Origin: F1-60-MAGs149 sp032119475
GTDB taxonomy: Bacteria > Actinomycetota > Thermoleophilia > Gaiellales > F1-60-MAGs149
Reading direction: 5' to 3'
NCBI GenBank assembly: GCA_032119475.1
Contig: JAUMCA010000066.1
Location: 1 to 15,660 of the forward strand
Length of the DNA: 15,660 nucleotides
This document shows positions 6,729-14,035 of the stretch, piece by piece. The translations under genes were made by a program, and so were the position numbers. The notes beneath the pieces were generated by a model. It did no database searches. It saw only the letters and a program-made list of their open reading frames with translations, and was not told the origin of the DNA. The stretch's first letter is position 1; every line of letters begins with the position of its first letter.

Positions 6729-7445
6729 TCAGGTCGCCTCGAGGACCGCGCGATCGTCGTCGAACGCGACGACGCGCGGGACGAGGTCGAGCACGCTCAC
6801 CTGCGCGGCGATCGCCAGGTCCGGACCGTGCCCCAGCGGCGTGATGTTGCGGCCGGACTGCGCCTCGCCGAGCGCGTCGATCGGCGTGGCGAACGCCCGC
6901 GCCACGGCGCGGCAGACGCGCGCGCCGTCGCGCAGGTCGTGGTCCGGCCCGAGGAGCTCCACGAGCCGGCCGGCGGTGTAGCAGTCCTCGATGGCGACCG
7001 CGCCCCGCGTCCCCGCGCAGCGCACGACGAGCGAGCGGCCCTCGGCGACGAGCGGCCGCAGCGCCGCGGCAGCGGCCTCCAGGTTGACGAGCGCGGCGCA
7101 CAGGACCACGTCGGCCTCGCGGCTCGCGCCGAGGATCGCCTGGACGCCGTTGCGGGTGACGAAGACGACGTCCTCGCCGCGCGCGGGCGCGAATTCGGCG
7201 GGCGAGTTGCCGAGGTCGAACCCCTCGATCTTGCCGCCCTTGTGCTCGCCCGCCAGGACGGCGGCCGGCCCGATCCGGGCGGCCTCCGCGCGCGCGGTGT
7301 CCGGATCGCCGACGCAGATCACCCGGCGGTAGCCGCCGGCGAAGGCGTGGGCGATGGTCGTCGTCGCGCGGATCGTGTCGATCACGACGACGACGTCGGC
7401 CGGAGCGGGCGCGCCCGGGAGGATCGCCACGTCGACGGACGCCAT
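6729..7445 (-). CDS. ComB-like 2-phosphosulfolactate phosphatase family protein
   Basis: A 238-aa cytosolic protein of the ComB family, Mg-dependent acid phosphatases named for 2-phosphosulfolactate hydrolysis in archaeal coenzyme M synthesis. Family signatures are VVVIDTIRATTTI near the N-terminus, GEHKGGKIEGFDLGNSP, VFVTRNGVQAI and RCAGTRGAVAIEDCYTAG. Length matches the family. ATG 7445 starts just before the conserved core; longer in-frame starts add an unstructured tail. The true substrate in bacteria without coenzyme M is generally unknown. It is the first gene of a six-gene run on this strand ending in the SGNH transferase, and it diverges from the Rpf-like gene at 7583, so the promoter is expected in 7446-7582. 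Confidence 0.9.
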   Translation of the reverse strand: MASVDVAILPGAPAPADVVVVIDTIRATTTIAHAFAGGYRRVICVGDPDTARAEAARIGPAAVLAGEHKGGKIEGFDLGNSPAEFAPARGEDVVFVTRNGVQAILGASREADVVLCAALVNLEAAAAALRPLVAEGRSLVVRCAGTRGAVAIEDCYTAGRLVELLGPDHDLRDGARVCRAVARAFATPIDALGEAQSGRNITPLGHGPDLAIAAQVSVLDLVPRVVAFDDDRAVLEAT

Positions 7446-7582
7446 GGCCGCGGAGCATACCGGCCGGGTCGATGCGGGTTCCCCGCAGGACATCCGCGCC
7501 CGAGACCGGACGCACGTCGCGGCTGCAGGTGGCGGACAGCCGGGTACGTCGGGGGCGTCAGGACACCGACGGGAGGATCCTC
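7446..7582. other. Divergent intergenic region, ComB operon / Rpf-like gene
   Basis: These 137 bp must carry the promoters for the leftward six-gene run and the rightward secreted-protein gene. I see no convincing -10/-35 pair or operator. The only clear signal is the GGAGG at 7572-7576 before the ATG at 7583. Confidence 0.6.
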
Positions 7583-8125
7583 ATGTCCGGACGCCGCCGC
7601 CCCCGCCGGGCGCGCACCCATCTCCGCACGCTCGCCCTCGCCGCCGTGCCGACCCTGCTGGCCCTCTTCGCGGTGCCGAGTGCGCAGGCGTCGGCGGGCG
7701 TCGCCTGTGCCACGGCCCACGAATGCCGACCCGAGCGCACCACCCGCACGGCCGAGGCGCTCTGCCTGAAGGACTACGGCTGCCGCCCGCTGCGGATGCC
7801 GCGTCCCGTCGTCCAGGCGCTCCTGCGCATCGCGCGCTGCGAGCAGCCGGGCGACGGCTGGCGCGGTGTGCGCTGGGACCATCCGGGTCCGACCTATCCC
7901 GGTGGCATGGGCGTCATGGTCGCGAACTGGCTCCAGTTCCGCCCGCGCGGCAGCGCCCTCCTCCAGTCCCGCGCGCATCCGGCGGACCAGCTGACGATGG
8001 CCTGGCGCGGTTACCGCCACTACCGCGGCGTGTACGGCGTGCGCGGCGGCACCACGTTCTGGGGTTGCTCGAACGACATCGGCTGGGGCGGCGTCGAGCC
8101 CGGCGGCAGGGTGCTCTGGTACTAG
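7583..8125 (+). CDS. Secreted Rpf-like / transglycosylase-like protein
   Basis: A 180-aa exported protein. The signal peptide has an Arg-rich n-region (MSGRRRPRRAR), a hydrophobic core at about 14-31 and a likely cut after AQA or ASA (residue 36 or 38). The mature part resembles resuscitation-promoting-factor and lysozyme-like lyases of actinobacteria: IARCEQPGDGW with candidate catalytic Glu87, then YPGGMGVMVANWLQF, then a helix HPADQLTMAWRGYRHYRGVYG and a terminal WGCSND. The expected role is cleavage or remodelling of peptidoglycan outside the membrane. Six cysteines in the mature part may form disulfides. The start is supported by GGAGG six bases before ATG 7583. A repeat cluster that may terminate transcription begins 43 bp after the stop. 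Confidence 0.82.
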   Translation: MSGRRRPRRARTHLRTLALAAVPTLLALFAVPSAQASAGVACATAHECRPERTTRTAEALCLKDYGCRPLRMPRPVVQALLRIARCEQPGDGWRGVRWDHPGPTYPGGMGVMVANWLQFRPRGSALLQSRAHPADQLTMAWRGYRHYRGVYGVRGGTTFWGCSNDIGWGGVEPGGRVLWY

Positions 8126-8167
8126 GCGGTTGACCGTCATGCACGCCGAGCCCGTTGCCGTCGGCCG

Positions 8168-8202
8168 GATGGTGAAAAGGGGTCAGACCGCTTTTCACCA
8201 TC
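8168..8202. repeat. 35-bp imperfect palindrome, copy A of an inverted pair
   Basis: The outer arms GATGGTGAAAAG and CTTTTCACCATC enclose the core GGGTCAGACCG. One G/G mismatch (8180 against 8190) breaks otherwise full pairing. The A-run/G-run ... C-run/T-run layout could act as a bidirectional terminator for the Rpf-like gene. Its exact reverse complement is at 8235-8269. Confidence 0.96.
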
Positions 8203-8234
8203 GGACCCCGGTGACTGCCGTGACGTCATCGCCC

Positions 8235-8269
8235 GATGGTGAAAAGCGGTCTGACCCCTTTTCACCATC
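8235..8269. repeat. 35-bp imperfect palindrome, copy B of an inverted pair
   Basis: This is the exact reverse complement of 8168-8202, including the single mismatch, which here shows as GCGGTCTGACCCC. The 32-bp spacer (8203-8234) contains the 8-bp palindrome TGACGTCA at 8221-8228. The pair forms one 102-bp inverted repeat between the Rpf-like and ATP-grasp genes. Confidence 0.96.
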
Positions 8270-8312
8270 CACCCCCGGCCCCAAGGCAGTCGTCCGGTAG
8301 ATTCCCTCGCGG

Positions 8313-9521
8313 ATGCCCACCGTCCTGTTCATCGGCGCCGGCCGCCATCAGGTGCCGTACATCCGCCGCGTCCGCGACGAGTTCGGCTACCGCGTCGTCG
8401 CCGTGGACGCCCGCGCCGATGCGCCCGGTCTCGCCATCGCCGACGCGGGCTACGCCGCGTCCGAGCACGACGAGCTCGTCCGCATCGCGCGGGAGGAGCG
8501 CGTCGACGGCGTGATGACGGTCGCGTCGGATCGCGCGGTGCCGCAGGTCGCGGCGATCGCGGAGGACGCCGGCCTGCCCTCGATCGGGCGGCGCACCGCG
8601 CACCTGATGACGGACAAGATCGCGATGCGCGAGCGCTTCGCGGAGGCCGGCGTGCCCCAGCCGCGGTTCGGCAGCGCCGACACCGCCGCCGAGCTGCTGG
8701 CCCTGGCCGACGAGATCGGCTACCCGGCCGTCATCAAGCCCGCCGACTCCAGCGGCCAGCGCGGCATCGCGCAGGTCCACGGCCCCGAGGACGTGCGCGC
8801 CTGGGCGGACGCGGCCTTCGCCGCCTCCTCGACGGGGCGCGTGATCATCGAGCGCTTCCACGACCTGCCCGAGGTCAACGTCCTCGCGGTCGTGCGGCAC
8901 GGCGAGGTCTCGCTCGTCTCGCTGTCGGATCGGGTCCGACCGGAGGGCGTCGGCTTCGGGGTCGCCACGATGCACCGCTTCCCGACGCAGGTCGATCCCG
9001 CGGCCGCCGAGGCGGTGCGCACCTGCGCGATCGCGGCGATCGAGGCGACGGGCCTGCGCGACGGGGTCGCCTACCCGCAGATCCTCGCCGGCGGTCCGGG
9101 TGACACGCACCTCGTCGAGATCGCGTCGCGGATCCCCGGTGGGCGCATGGGCGACGTCCCGCTCTACGGCGCCGGCGTGGACCTGCTCGACGTCGTGCTC
9201 CGCACCGCGGTCGGCGCGGACGTGCCCGACGCGATCGCGACGCCCCAGTTCGAGCGGCCGCTGGTCATCCGCTTCCTGACCTCCACGCCCGGCCACCTCC
9301 CCGTCGGCACCGTCACGTCCTGGGAGGGACTCGAGGACGTCAAGGCGGCGCCCGGCGTCATCGACGCGATGTGCTGGCTCGAGCCGGGCATGGTGCTCCG
9401 CCCCGTGCAGGTGGACGGCGATCGCAAGGGCTTCGCGATCGCGACCGGCGACACGGTCGAGGAGGCCACCGCGCGCGCCGACGCCGCCCTCGACCGCCTC
9501 GTCGTCCGCGTCACGCCGTGA
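8313..9521 (+). CDS. ATP-grasp carboxylate ligase
   Basis: A 402-aa ATP-grasp enzyme, expected to activate a carboxylate as an acyl phosphate and join it to an amine or thiol. The N-terminal Rossmann-like pre-ATP-grasp domain begins MPTVLFIGAGRHQVPYI and includes MTVASDRAVPQVAAIAE. The ATP-grasp core has VIKPADSSGQRG (140-151, Lys142 and the glycine loop), IIERF (178-182) and the metal-binding segment EIASRIPGG (269-277). It resembles PurK/PurT-like and L-amino-acid-ligase-like members, but the substrate cannot be named. Its TGA overlaps the GTG start of the following SGNH gene (GTGA), so the two are translationally coupled and probably act in one pathway. ATG 8313 has no evident Shine-Dalgarno sequence. 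Confidence 0.9.
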   Translation: MPTVLFIGAGRHQVPYIRRVRDEFGYRVVAVDARADAPGLAIADAGYAASEHDELVRIAREERVDGVMTVASDRAVPQVAAIAEDAGLPSIGRRTAHLMTDKIAMRERFAEAGVPQPRFGSADTAAELLALADEIGYPAVIKPADSSGQRGIAQVHGPEDVRAWADAAFAASSTGRVIIERFHDLPEVNVLAVVRHGEVSLVSLSDRVRPEGVGFGVATMHRFPTQVDPAAAEAVRTCAIAAIEATGLRDGVAYPQILAGGPGDTHLVEIASRIPGGRMGDVPLYGAGVDLLDVVLRTAVGADVPDAIATPQFERPLVIRFLTSTPGHLPVGTVTSWEGLEDVKAAPGVIDAMCWLEPGMVLRPVQVDGDRKGFAIATGDTVEEATARADAALDRLVVRVTP

Positions 9522-10567
9522 GCCGCCGCCATCGCCTGCTCATCCAGCTCGGCTGCGCGATCGTGCTCGTGGCGATCGGCGTCGGCGTGGTGCGCCTCGT
9601 CGAGCGCTCCGACGCCGCCGAGGTGCGCTACGCCGCGAACCTCAACTGCCTCTACGACCAGGTGTTCCGCAAGAGCGGCCCGGTCAGCATCGCGATCTTC
9701 GGCACGTCGCGCACCAAGTGGGGCATCTCGCCGACCCAGCTCGCCCGCGGCCTCAAGCCGCCGAAGCTGACGGAGCCGATCCTCAACGCGGGTCGCTCCT
9801 TCCGCGGCACGGACTTCATGTACCAGCAGCTGCTGGACGTGGCCGCCAACCGCGGCATCACCCAGGCGGTAATCGTGGAGGTCGCGCTGCCGCCCGAGCC
9901 GACGTTCCGTGCCGCCGACAGCCCGTTCCAGTACGACTACTACCGGAACTTCTCCGGCGCGGTGACCGTCGACCGCCTGCTGGACGACCTCCGGTCGCGC
10001 CCCAGCGAGCCGGCGCACTGGCGCGTGCGCGACCTCGGCGAGCAGTTCCGCCGTCGCATCGACCTCAACCTCGAATACCTGATGACCGGGAAGCCGGACG
10101 CGAACGTCCCGCTCCCCGCCGGCCAGCGCCCGCGCAGCGGATCCCACGGCGACTGCTCCGGCGGCGACCGGCGTCACCGCCCGCGAGCGATCCGGGCCGA
10201 CGAGGCGCGGCACGTTCCCGCGGGCACGTCCTGGAGCGATCAGGCGCCGATCACGACCGACTTCGACGACGTGATGTGGGAGCGGGAGCTCCACTACCTC
10301 CGGCTGTTCAAGGCGTGGGGCGACCAGCACGGCGTCCCGGTCGTCTTCACGCTGCTCCCGCGCCGGGTCGACCCGCTCGTCGACCCGTCGTTGCCGCAGC
10401 GCTTCGAGGAGCTCGTCGGCGCGCCGCTGCACGTCCCGCCGCGCGCCGTGCGCGAGATCGGCTACGCGCGCGGCTACTCCGACTCGGCCCACCTCAACAA
10501 GGTCGGCCGAGCGGCCTACACGGCGTGGCTGGCGGGCGAGATCAAGCCGACCGTCAACCCCGGCTAG
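9518..10567 (+). CDS. SGNH/DltD-like acyltransferase, membrane-anchored (paralogue 2)
   Basis: A 349-aa paralogue of the transferase at 3362-4384. The N-terminal anchor is near-identical in layout (RRHRLLIQLGCAIVLVAIGV), followed by VRYAANLNCLYDQVF. The nucleophile is Ser64 in FGTSRTKWG, and Asp322/His325 lie in YSDSAHLNKVGRAAYTAWL. The block LNAGRSFRGTDFMYQQLLDV matches LNLARSWRGTQQMFQQIKDV in paralogue 1. The middle (about 200-240) is Arg/Gly/Ser-rich and diverges from paralogue 1. No MBOAT gene is adjacent; the coupled partner is the ATP-grasp ligase, whose stop codon overlaps the GTG start. The 3' end overlaps the convergent LysR gene by 14 bp. Acceptor and acyl group are unknown. Confidence 0.85.
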   Translation: MSRRHRLLIQLGCAIVLVAIGVGVVRLVERSDAAEVRYAANLNCLYDQVFRKSGPVSIAIFGTSRTKWGISPTQLARGLKPPKLTEPILNAGRSFRGTDFMYQQLLDVAANRGITQAVIVEVALPPEPTFRAADSPFQYDYYRNFSGAVTVDRLLDDLRSRPSEPAHWRVRDLGEQFRRRIDLNLEYLMTGKPDANVPLPAGQRPRSGSHGDCSGGDRRHRPRAIRADEARHVPAGTSWSDQAPITTDFDDVMWERELHYLRLFKAWGDQHGVPVVFTLLPRRVDPLVDPSLPQRFEELVGAPLHVPPRAVREIGYARGYSDSAHLNKVGRAAYTAWLAGEIKPTVNPG

Positions 10568-11447
10568 CCGATAGCCCGCGCGCCAGCTCGAGGAACGCCT
10601 CGGCGGGACCGCTCAGGGGCGTATCGGAGCGGTAGGCGACCGCGACGGGCCGCGTCATCTTCGGCGTGTCGAGCAGGTGCAGCTCCACCAGCGAGCCGTC
10701 GGCCAGCGCCCAGGAGATGGCGCTACGCGGCAGCAGGGCGATCCCGAGCCCCTCCTCGACCATGCTGGCCGCCGCCTCGGAGTTGTCCATCTCGAGGTAG
10801 GCCCGCGGCGTCAGGCGGGCGCGCTGAAACAGGGTGAGCGCGATGTCGGCGAAGGACGAGCGGCGATCGAACAGCACGAGCCGCTCGGCCGCCGCCTGGG
10901 CGATCGTGACGGTCCCCCGCTGCGCGAGGCGGTGGTCGCGTGCGCAGACCAGCACCAGCTCGTCCTCGAACACCCGCTCCGTGACCACCTCGGGGTGCGT
11001 CATCTCGCGGAGCAGGCCGATCTGCACCTCGTCGCGGACGATCATGCCGAGCACCTCGTCGGAGTGGCCGCCGCGCACCACCAGCTCCATCGCGGGGTCA
11101 CGCGCGGTCAGCTCGCGCAGGAGGCGGGGCAGGAGGTACGTCGAGATCGCCGGCGGCGCGCCGATCGCGAGGGCGCCCCCGCTGGCGGCGGTGACGTCGG
11201 CGACCAGCCGCGCGCCCTCGCCGATCGTCTCCAGCATCCGCTCGGCGTAGGGCAGGAACGCGCGCCCGGCGGGCGTCAGGCGCATGCCGCGCCGCGACCG
11301 CGTGAAGAGCGCTCCGCCGACCTCGCGCTCGAGCCGCTGGAGGCGTGCGGTCAACGCGGGCTGGGTGAGGAACAGCTCCGCCGCGACCGGACCGAGGTTG
11401 CCGACGCGGGCGACCCGCACGAACGCCTCCAGTTGGCCCGAATCCAT
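10554..11447 (-). CDS. LysR-type regulator, probable regulator of aceA
   Basis: A 297-aa LysR-family DNA-binding regulator. The N-terminal winged helix-turn-helix spans about residues 1-60 (LEAFVRVARVGNLGPVAAEL, then TQPALTARLQRLEREVG and LFTRSRRGMRLTPAG), followed by a linker helix and the periplasmic-binding-like effector domain from about residue 88 (GGALAIGAPPAISTYLLPRL). It is divergent from isocitrate lyase, with an AT-rich, dyad-containing 122-bp gap, the classic arrangement for a LysR protein controlling its neighbour and itself. The effector is unknown; a metabolite of acetate or glyoxylate metabolism would make sense. ATG 11447 abuts the first operator-like inverted-repeat arm, so any 5' leader contains the dyad region. 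The C-terminal end overlaps SGNH paralogue 2. Confidence 0.94.
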   Translation of the reverse strand: MDSGQLEAFVRVARVGNLGPVAAELFLTQPALTARLQRLEREVGGALFTRSRRGMRLTPAGRAFLPYAERMLETIGEGARLVADVTAASGGALAIGAPPAISTYLLPRLLRELTARDPAMELVVRGGHSDEVLGMIVRDEVQIGLLREMTHPEVVTERVFEDELVLVCARDHRLAQRGTVTIAQAAAERLVLFDRRSSFADIALTLFQRARLTPRAYLEMDNSEAAASMVEEGLGIALLPRSAISWALADGSLVELHLLDTPKMTRPVAVAYRSDTPLSGPAEAFLELARGLSASRG

Positions 11448-11506
11448 CGTTCCATAGATTACATCTATCGAAACAGCAATAGATTCCTATTCGACCTTAT
11501 GGAACG
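11448..11506. promoter_or_regulatory. LysR operator region, lysR-aceA intergenic
   Basis: An AT-rich island in GC-rich surroundings. A perfect 15-bp dyad ATAGATTACATCTAT (11454-11468) has the T-N11-A form of LysR boxes. A second site, AATAGATTCCTATT (11478-11491), is a 5-4-5 dyad that repeats ATAGATT 25 bp downstream. Outer arms CGTTCCATA (11448-11456) and TATGGAACG (11498-11506) are exact inverted repeats. This fits a strong recognition site plus a weaker activation site. Confidence 0.75.
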
Positions 11507-11519
11507 TCGGGCGTAGCAT
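11491..11519 (+). promoter_or_regulatory. Candidate aceA promoter
   Basis: A possible -35 TCGACC (11491-11496) and -10 TAGCAT (11514-11519) lie 17 bp apart, just downstream of the second LysR-type dyad, where an activator would contact RNA polymerase. Each hexamer matches the consensus only partly, so this is a position-based suggestion. Confidence 0.35.
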
Positions 11520-11569
11520 CCGCCCCATTCCGGACGACCAACTGGCGTCCAGCTCTGGAGGCTCCCCCC

Positions 11570-12853
11570 ATGACCGCATCCCGCGCACAGCAGATCGCCG
11601 ACCTCGAGGCGAAGTGGAAGTCGGACCCGCGCTGGTCCGGCATCGAGCGCGTCTACAGCGCCGAGGACGTCATCAAGCTGCGCGGCTCGATCGTGCCCGA
11701 GAGCACGCTCGCGCGCCACGGCGCCGAACGGCTCTGGGACCTCATCGCGAAGGAGCACCACGTGCACGCCCTGGGCGCGCTGTCGGGTGGTCAGGCCGTG
11801 CAGATGGTGAAGGCCGGCCTCAAGGCCATCTACCTGTCGGGCTGGCAGGTCGCGGCCGACGGCAACCTCGCCGGCAGCGTCTACCCGGACCAGTCGCTCT
11901 ACCCGGCCAACTCGGTGCCGGCGATGGTCAAGCGCCTCAACAACGCGCTCGGCCGCGCTGACCAGATCGCCTGGTCCGAGGGCGACGACGCGATCGACTG
12001 GTACGCGCCGATCGTCGCCGACGCCGAGGCCGGCTTCGGCGGCCCGCTCAACGCGTACGAGCTGATGCGCGGGATGATCGAGGCGGGCGCCGCCGGCGTC
12101 CACTTCGAGGACCAGCTCGCGAGCGAGAAGAAATGCGGTCACCTGGGCGGCAAGGTGCTCGTGCCGTCCACCCAGTTCGTGCGGACGCTCCAGGCCGCGC
12201 GCCTGGCCGCCGACGTCCTCGACGTGCCGACGATCCTCGTCGCGCGCACGGACGCGCTGGCGGCGACGCTGATGACCTCGGACGTCGACGAGCGTGACCG
12301 CGAATTCGTCACCGGGGAGCGCACGCCGGAGGGCTACTTCCGCGTCAGCGGCGGCATCGAGAGCGCCATCGCGCGCGGTCTCGCCTACGCCCCCTACGCC
12401 GACCTGATCTGGTGCGAGACGGGCACGCCGGACCTCGAGGAGGCGCGGCGGTTTGCCCACGCCATCCACGCGCAGTTCCCGGGCAAGCTGCTCGCGTACA
12501 ACTGCTCGCCCTCGTTCAACTGGAAGCGCGCCCTGTCGGACGCGGAGATCGCGGCGTTCCAGCACGAGCTCGGCGAGCTCGGCTACAAGTTCCAGTTCAT
12601 CACCCTGGCCGGCTTCCACGCGCTCAACGCGTCGATGTTCGAGCTGGCGCAGGGTTACGCCCAGAGCGGCATGACGGCCTACGTCGAGCTGCAGGAGCGC
12701 GAGTTCGCGATGGAGGACCGGGGCTACACGGCCACGCGCCACCAGCGCGAGGTCGGCGCGGGCTACTTCGATCTCATCTCCACCATCGCTTCGGCCGGAG
12801 CAAGTTCCACCCTGGCCCTCGTCGGGTCCACGGAGGAAGAGCAGTTCCACTGA
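11570..12853 (+). CDS. aceA: Isocitrate lyase
   Basis: A 427-aa isocitrate lyase, the first enzyme of the glyoxylate shunt, splitting isocitrate to glyoxylate and succinate in the cytosol so that acetate and fatty acids can feed growth. The family signature KKCGHLGGKV is at 187-196 with catalytic Cys189. Other conserved blocks are LSGWQVAADGNLAGSVYPDQ (89-108), IVADAEAGFGGPLNAYELM, VHFEDQLASEKK, ILVARTDALAA, WCETGTPDLEEA and LLAYNCSPSFNWK. Length matches the short bacterial form and the C-terminus (STEEEQFH) is complete. The start is supported by TGGAGG (11556-11561) eight bases before ATG 11570. The divergent LysR gene and the dyads between them suggest induced expression. No malate synthase gene is in the window. 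Confidence 0.99.
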   Translation: MTASRAQQIADLEAKWKSDPRWSGIERVYSAEDVIKLRGSIVPESTLARHGAERLWDLIAKEHHVHALGALSGGQAVQMVKAGLKAIYLSGWQVAADGNLAGSVYPDQSLYPANSVPAMVKRLNNALGRADQIAWSEGDDAIDWYAPIVADAEAGFGGPLNAYELMRGMIEAGAAGVHFEDQLASEKKCGHLGGKVLVPSTQFVRTLQAARLAADVLDVPTILVARTDALAATLMTSDVDERDREFVTGERTPEGYFRVSGGIESAIARGLAYAPYADLIWCETGTPDLEEARRFAHAIHAQFPGKLLAYNCSPSFNWKRALSDAEIAAFQHELGELGYKFQFITLAGFHALNASMFELAQGYAQSGMTAYVELQEREFAMEDRGYTATRHQREVGAGYFDLISTIASAGASSTLALVGSTEEEQFH

Positions 12854-12868
12854 GCCGGACACCCCGCT

Positions 12869-12900
12869 GACGGGCTGCGGCCGTCCCGCCGCAGCCCGTC
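12869..12900 (+). terminator. Terminator-like hairpin after aceA
   Basis: A 13-bp perfect stem GACGGGCTGCGGC / GCCGCAGCCCGTC with a 6-base loop starts 15 bp after the aceA stop. It lacks a proper U-run (GGCGTCCCCTCTCC follows), as is common in GC-rich actinobacteria, so it may end transcription or protect the mRNA 3' end. The next gene starts 36 bp later. Confidence 0.65.
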
Positions 12901-12936
12901 GGCGTCCCCTCTCCGAGAGCGGCTACGGTGTGGGCC

Positions 12937-13944
12937 ATGCGCGTGATGATCATGGCGGCCGGCCTCGGCACGCGGCTCCGCCCGCTGACGGATCACCTGG
13001 CGAAGCCCATCGCCCCGGTCGGCAACCGGCCCGTCATCGAGTACCTGCTCCGGCGCATCGCGGCCGCCGGCTGCAGCGGCGCGGTGATCAACCTCCACCA
13101 CCGTCCGGAGCACATCCAGGAGGTCATCGGCGACGGATCCCGGTTCGGCGTGCCCGTCGAGTACTCGGTCGAGCCCGAGCTGCTCGGCACGGCGGGCGGC
13201 ACCCGCAACGCCGCGCCCTTCCTGCTCGGCGACGGGGACGACATGTTCCTCGTGACGAGCGGCGACGGCCTGCACACGATCGACCTCGCCGCCCTCGCCG
13301 AGGCCCATCGCGCCTCGGGCGCGCTGGCGACGCTGACGGTCAAGCCCGTGCACGACGTGACCGGCTTCGGCGTCGTCGTGACGGACGCCGCGCACCGCAT
13401 CACCGCGTTCCAGGAGAAGCCCAAGCCGGCCGACGCCCTGTCGAACCTCGTCAACGTCGGCGTCTACGCCTTCCGCGCGGACATCTTCGACCACATCCCG
13501 GCGGAGGGGACGAGCGACTTCGGCAAGGAGATCCTGCCGTTGCTCGTCGAATCCGGCGAGGATGTGCGCGCCTGGACCACCGACGCCTATTGGAGCGACA
13601 TCGGCTCCCTCGAGGAGCTGCTGAACGCCAACCTCGCGATCGCGCAGGGCTCGATCGACGTGGAGCCCGCCGGCGAGCTGATCATGGGCAGTGACGCGGG
13701 CGTGCCCGGTGTCGACCCCGGGGCGACGGTCACGGGACCCGTGCTCGTCGGCGACGGCGCCGTCATCGAGGCCGGTGCGGCGGTCATCGGCCCGTGCGTG
13801 ATCGGCCAGCGGGCGCGCGTCGCAGCCGGTGCGCGCGTCGAGGGGTGCCTCGTCCTCCCGGAGGCCCAGGTGGCGGCCGGCGCGGACGAACGCGGCGACA
13901 TCGTCGGGGACGTCGCGCACCTCGACGGCGTCTGGCTGCGGTAG
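12937..13944 (+). CDS. Sugar-phosphate nucleotidyltransferase with left-handed beta-helix tail
   Basis: A 335-aa NDP-sugar pyrophosphorylase-like enzyme, making a nucleotide sugar from a sugar 1-phosphate and an NTP. The Rossmann-like catalytic domain opens with the signature MAAGLGTRLRPLTDHLAKPI (residues 6-25, Lys23 in the KP motif), with VTSGDGLHTIDL and NVGVYAF further on. The C-terminal region from about 245 shows hexapeptide-repeat character (GATVTGPVLVGDGAVIEAGA, then AVIGPCVIGQRARVAAGARV), a left-handed beta-helix typical of GDP-mannose or dTDP/UDP-glucose pyrophosphorylase relatives. Which nucleotide and sugar are used cannot be read safely. ATG 12937 leaves the normal short N-terminus; GTG 12928 in frame adds three residues. 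It probably feeds envelope polysaccharide synthesis. Confidence 0.92.
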   Translation: MRVMIMAAGLGTRLRPLTDHLAKPIAPVGNRPVIEYLLRRIAAAGCSGAVINLHHRPEHIQEVIGDGSRFGVPVEYSVEPELLGTAGGTRNAAPFLLGDGDDMFLVTSGDGLHTIDLAALAEAHRASGALATLTVKPVHDVTGFGVVVTDAAHRITAFQEKPKPADALSNLVNVGVYAFRADIFDHIPAEGTSDFGKEILPLLVESGEDVRAWTTDAYWSDIGSLEELLNANLAIAQGSIDVEPAGELIMGSDAGVPGVDPGATVTGPVLVGDGAVIEAGAAVIGPCVIGQRARVAAGARVEGCLVLPEAQVAAGADERGDIVGDVAHLDGVWLR

Positions 13945-14035
13945 TCCGCGCGCCGTCGCCCCGGCTCGCGATCGGCCGTCGGCGACGCGCCGGGCGAAGA
14001 GCAGGCAGCACGGACCGATTGATGAAGGTAGAGTT

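Noticed and set aside
6729..7445. Coenzyme M biosynthesis
   Set aside because: Only a ComB-family gene is present. No ComA, ComC or ComDE partners lie nearby, and bacterial ComB homologues are widespread without coenzyme M.
8221..8228. TGACGTCA as a regulator site
   Set aside because: An 8-bp palindrome alone is weak evidence and the known CRE-type site is eukaryotic. It is noted only as part of the spacer between the repeats.
8168..8269. Terminal inverted repeats of an insertion sequence
   Set aside because: Only 32 bp lie between the arms, with no transposase gene and no evident target-site duplication at the outer edges.
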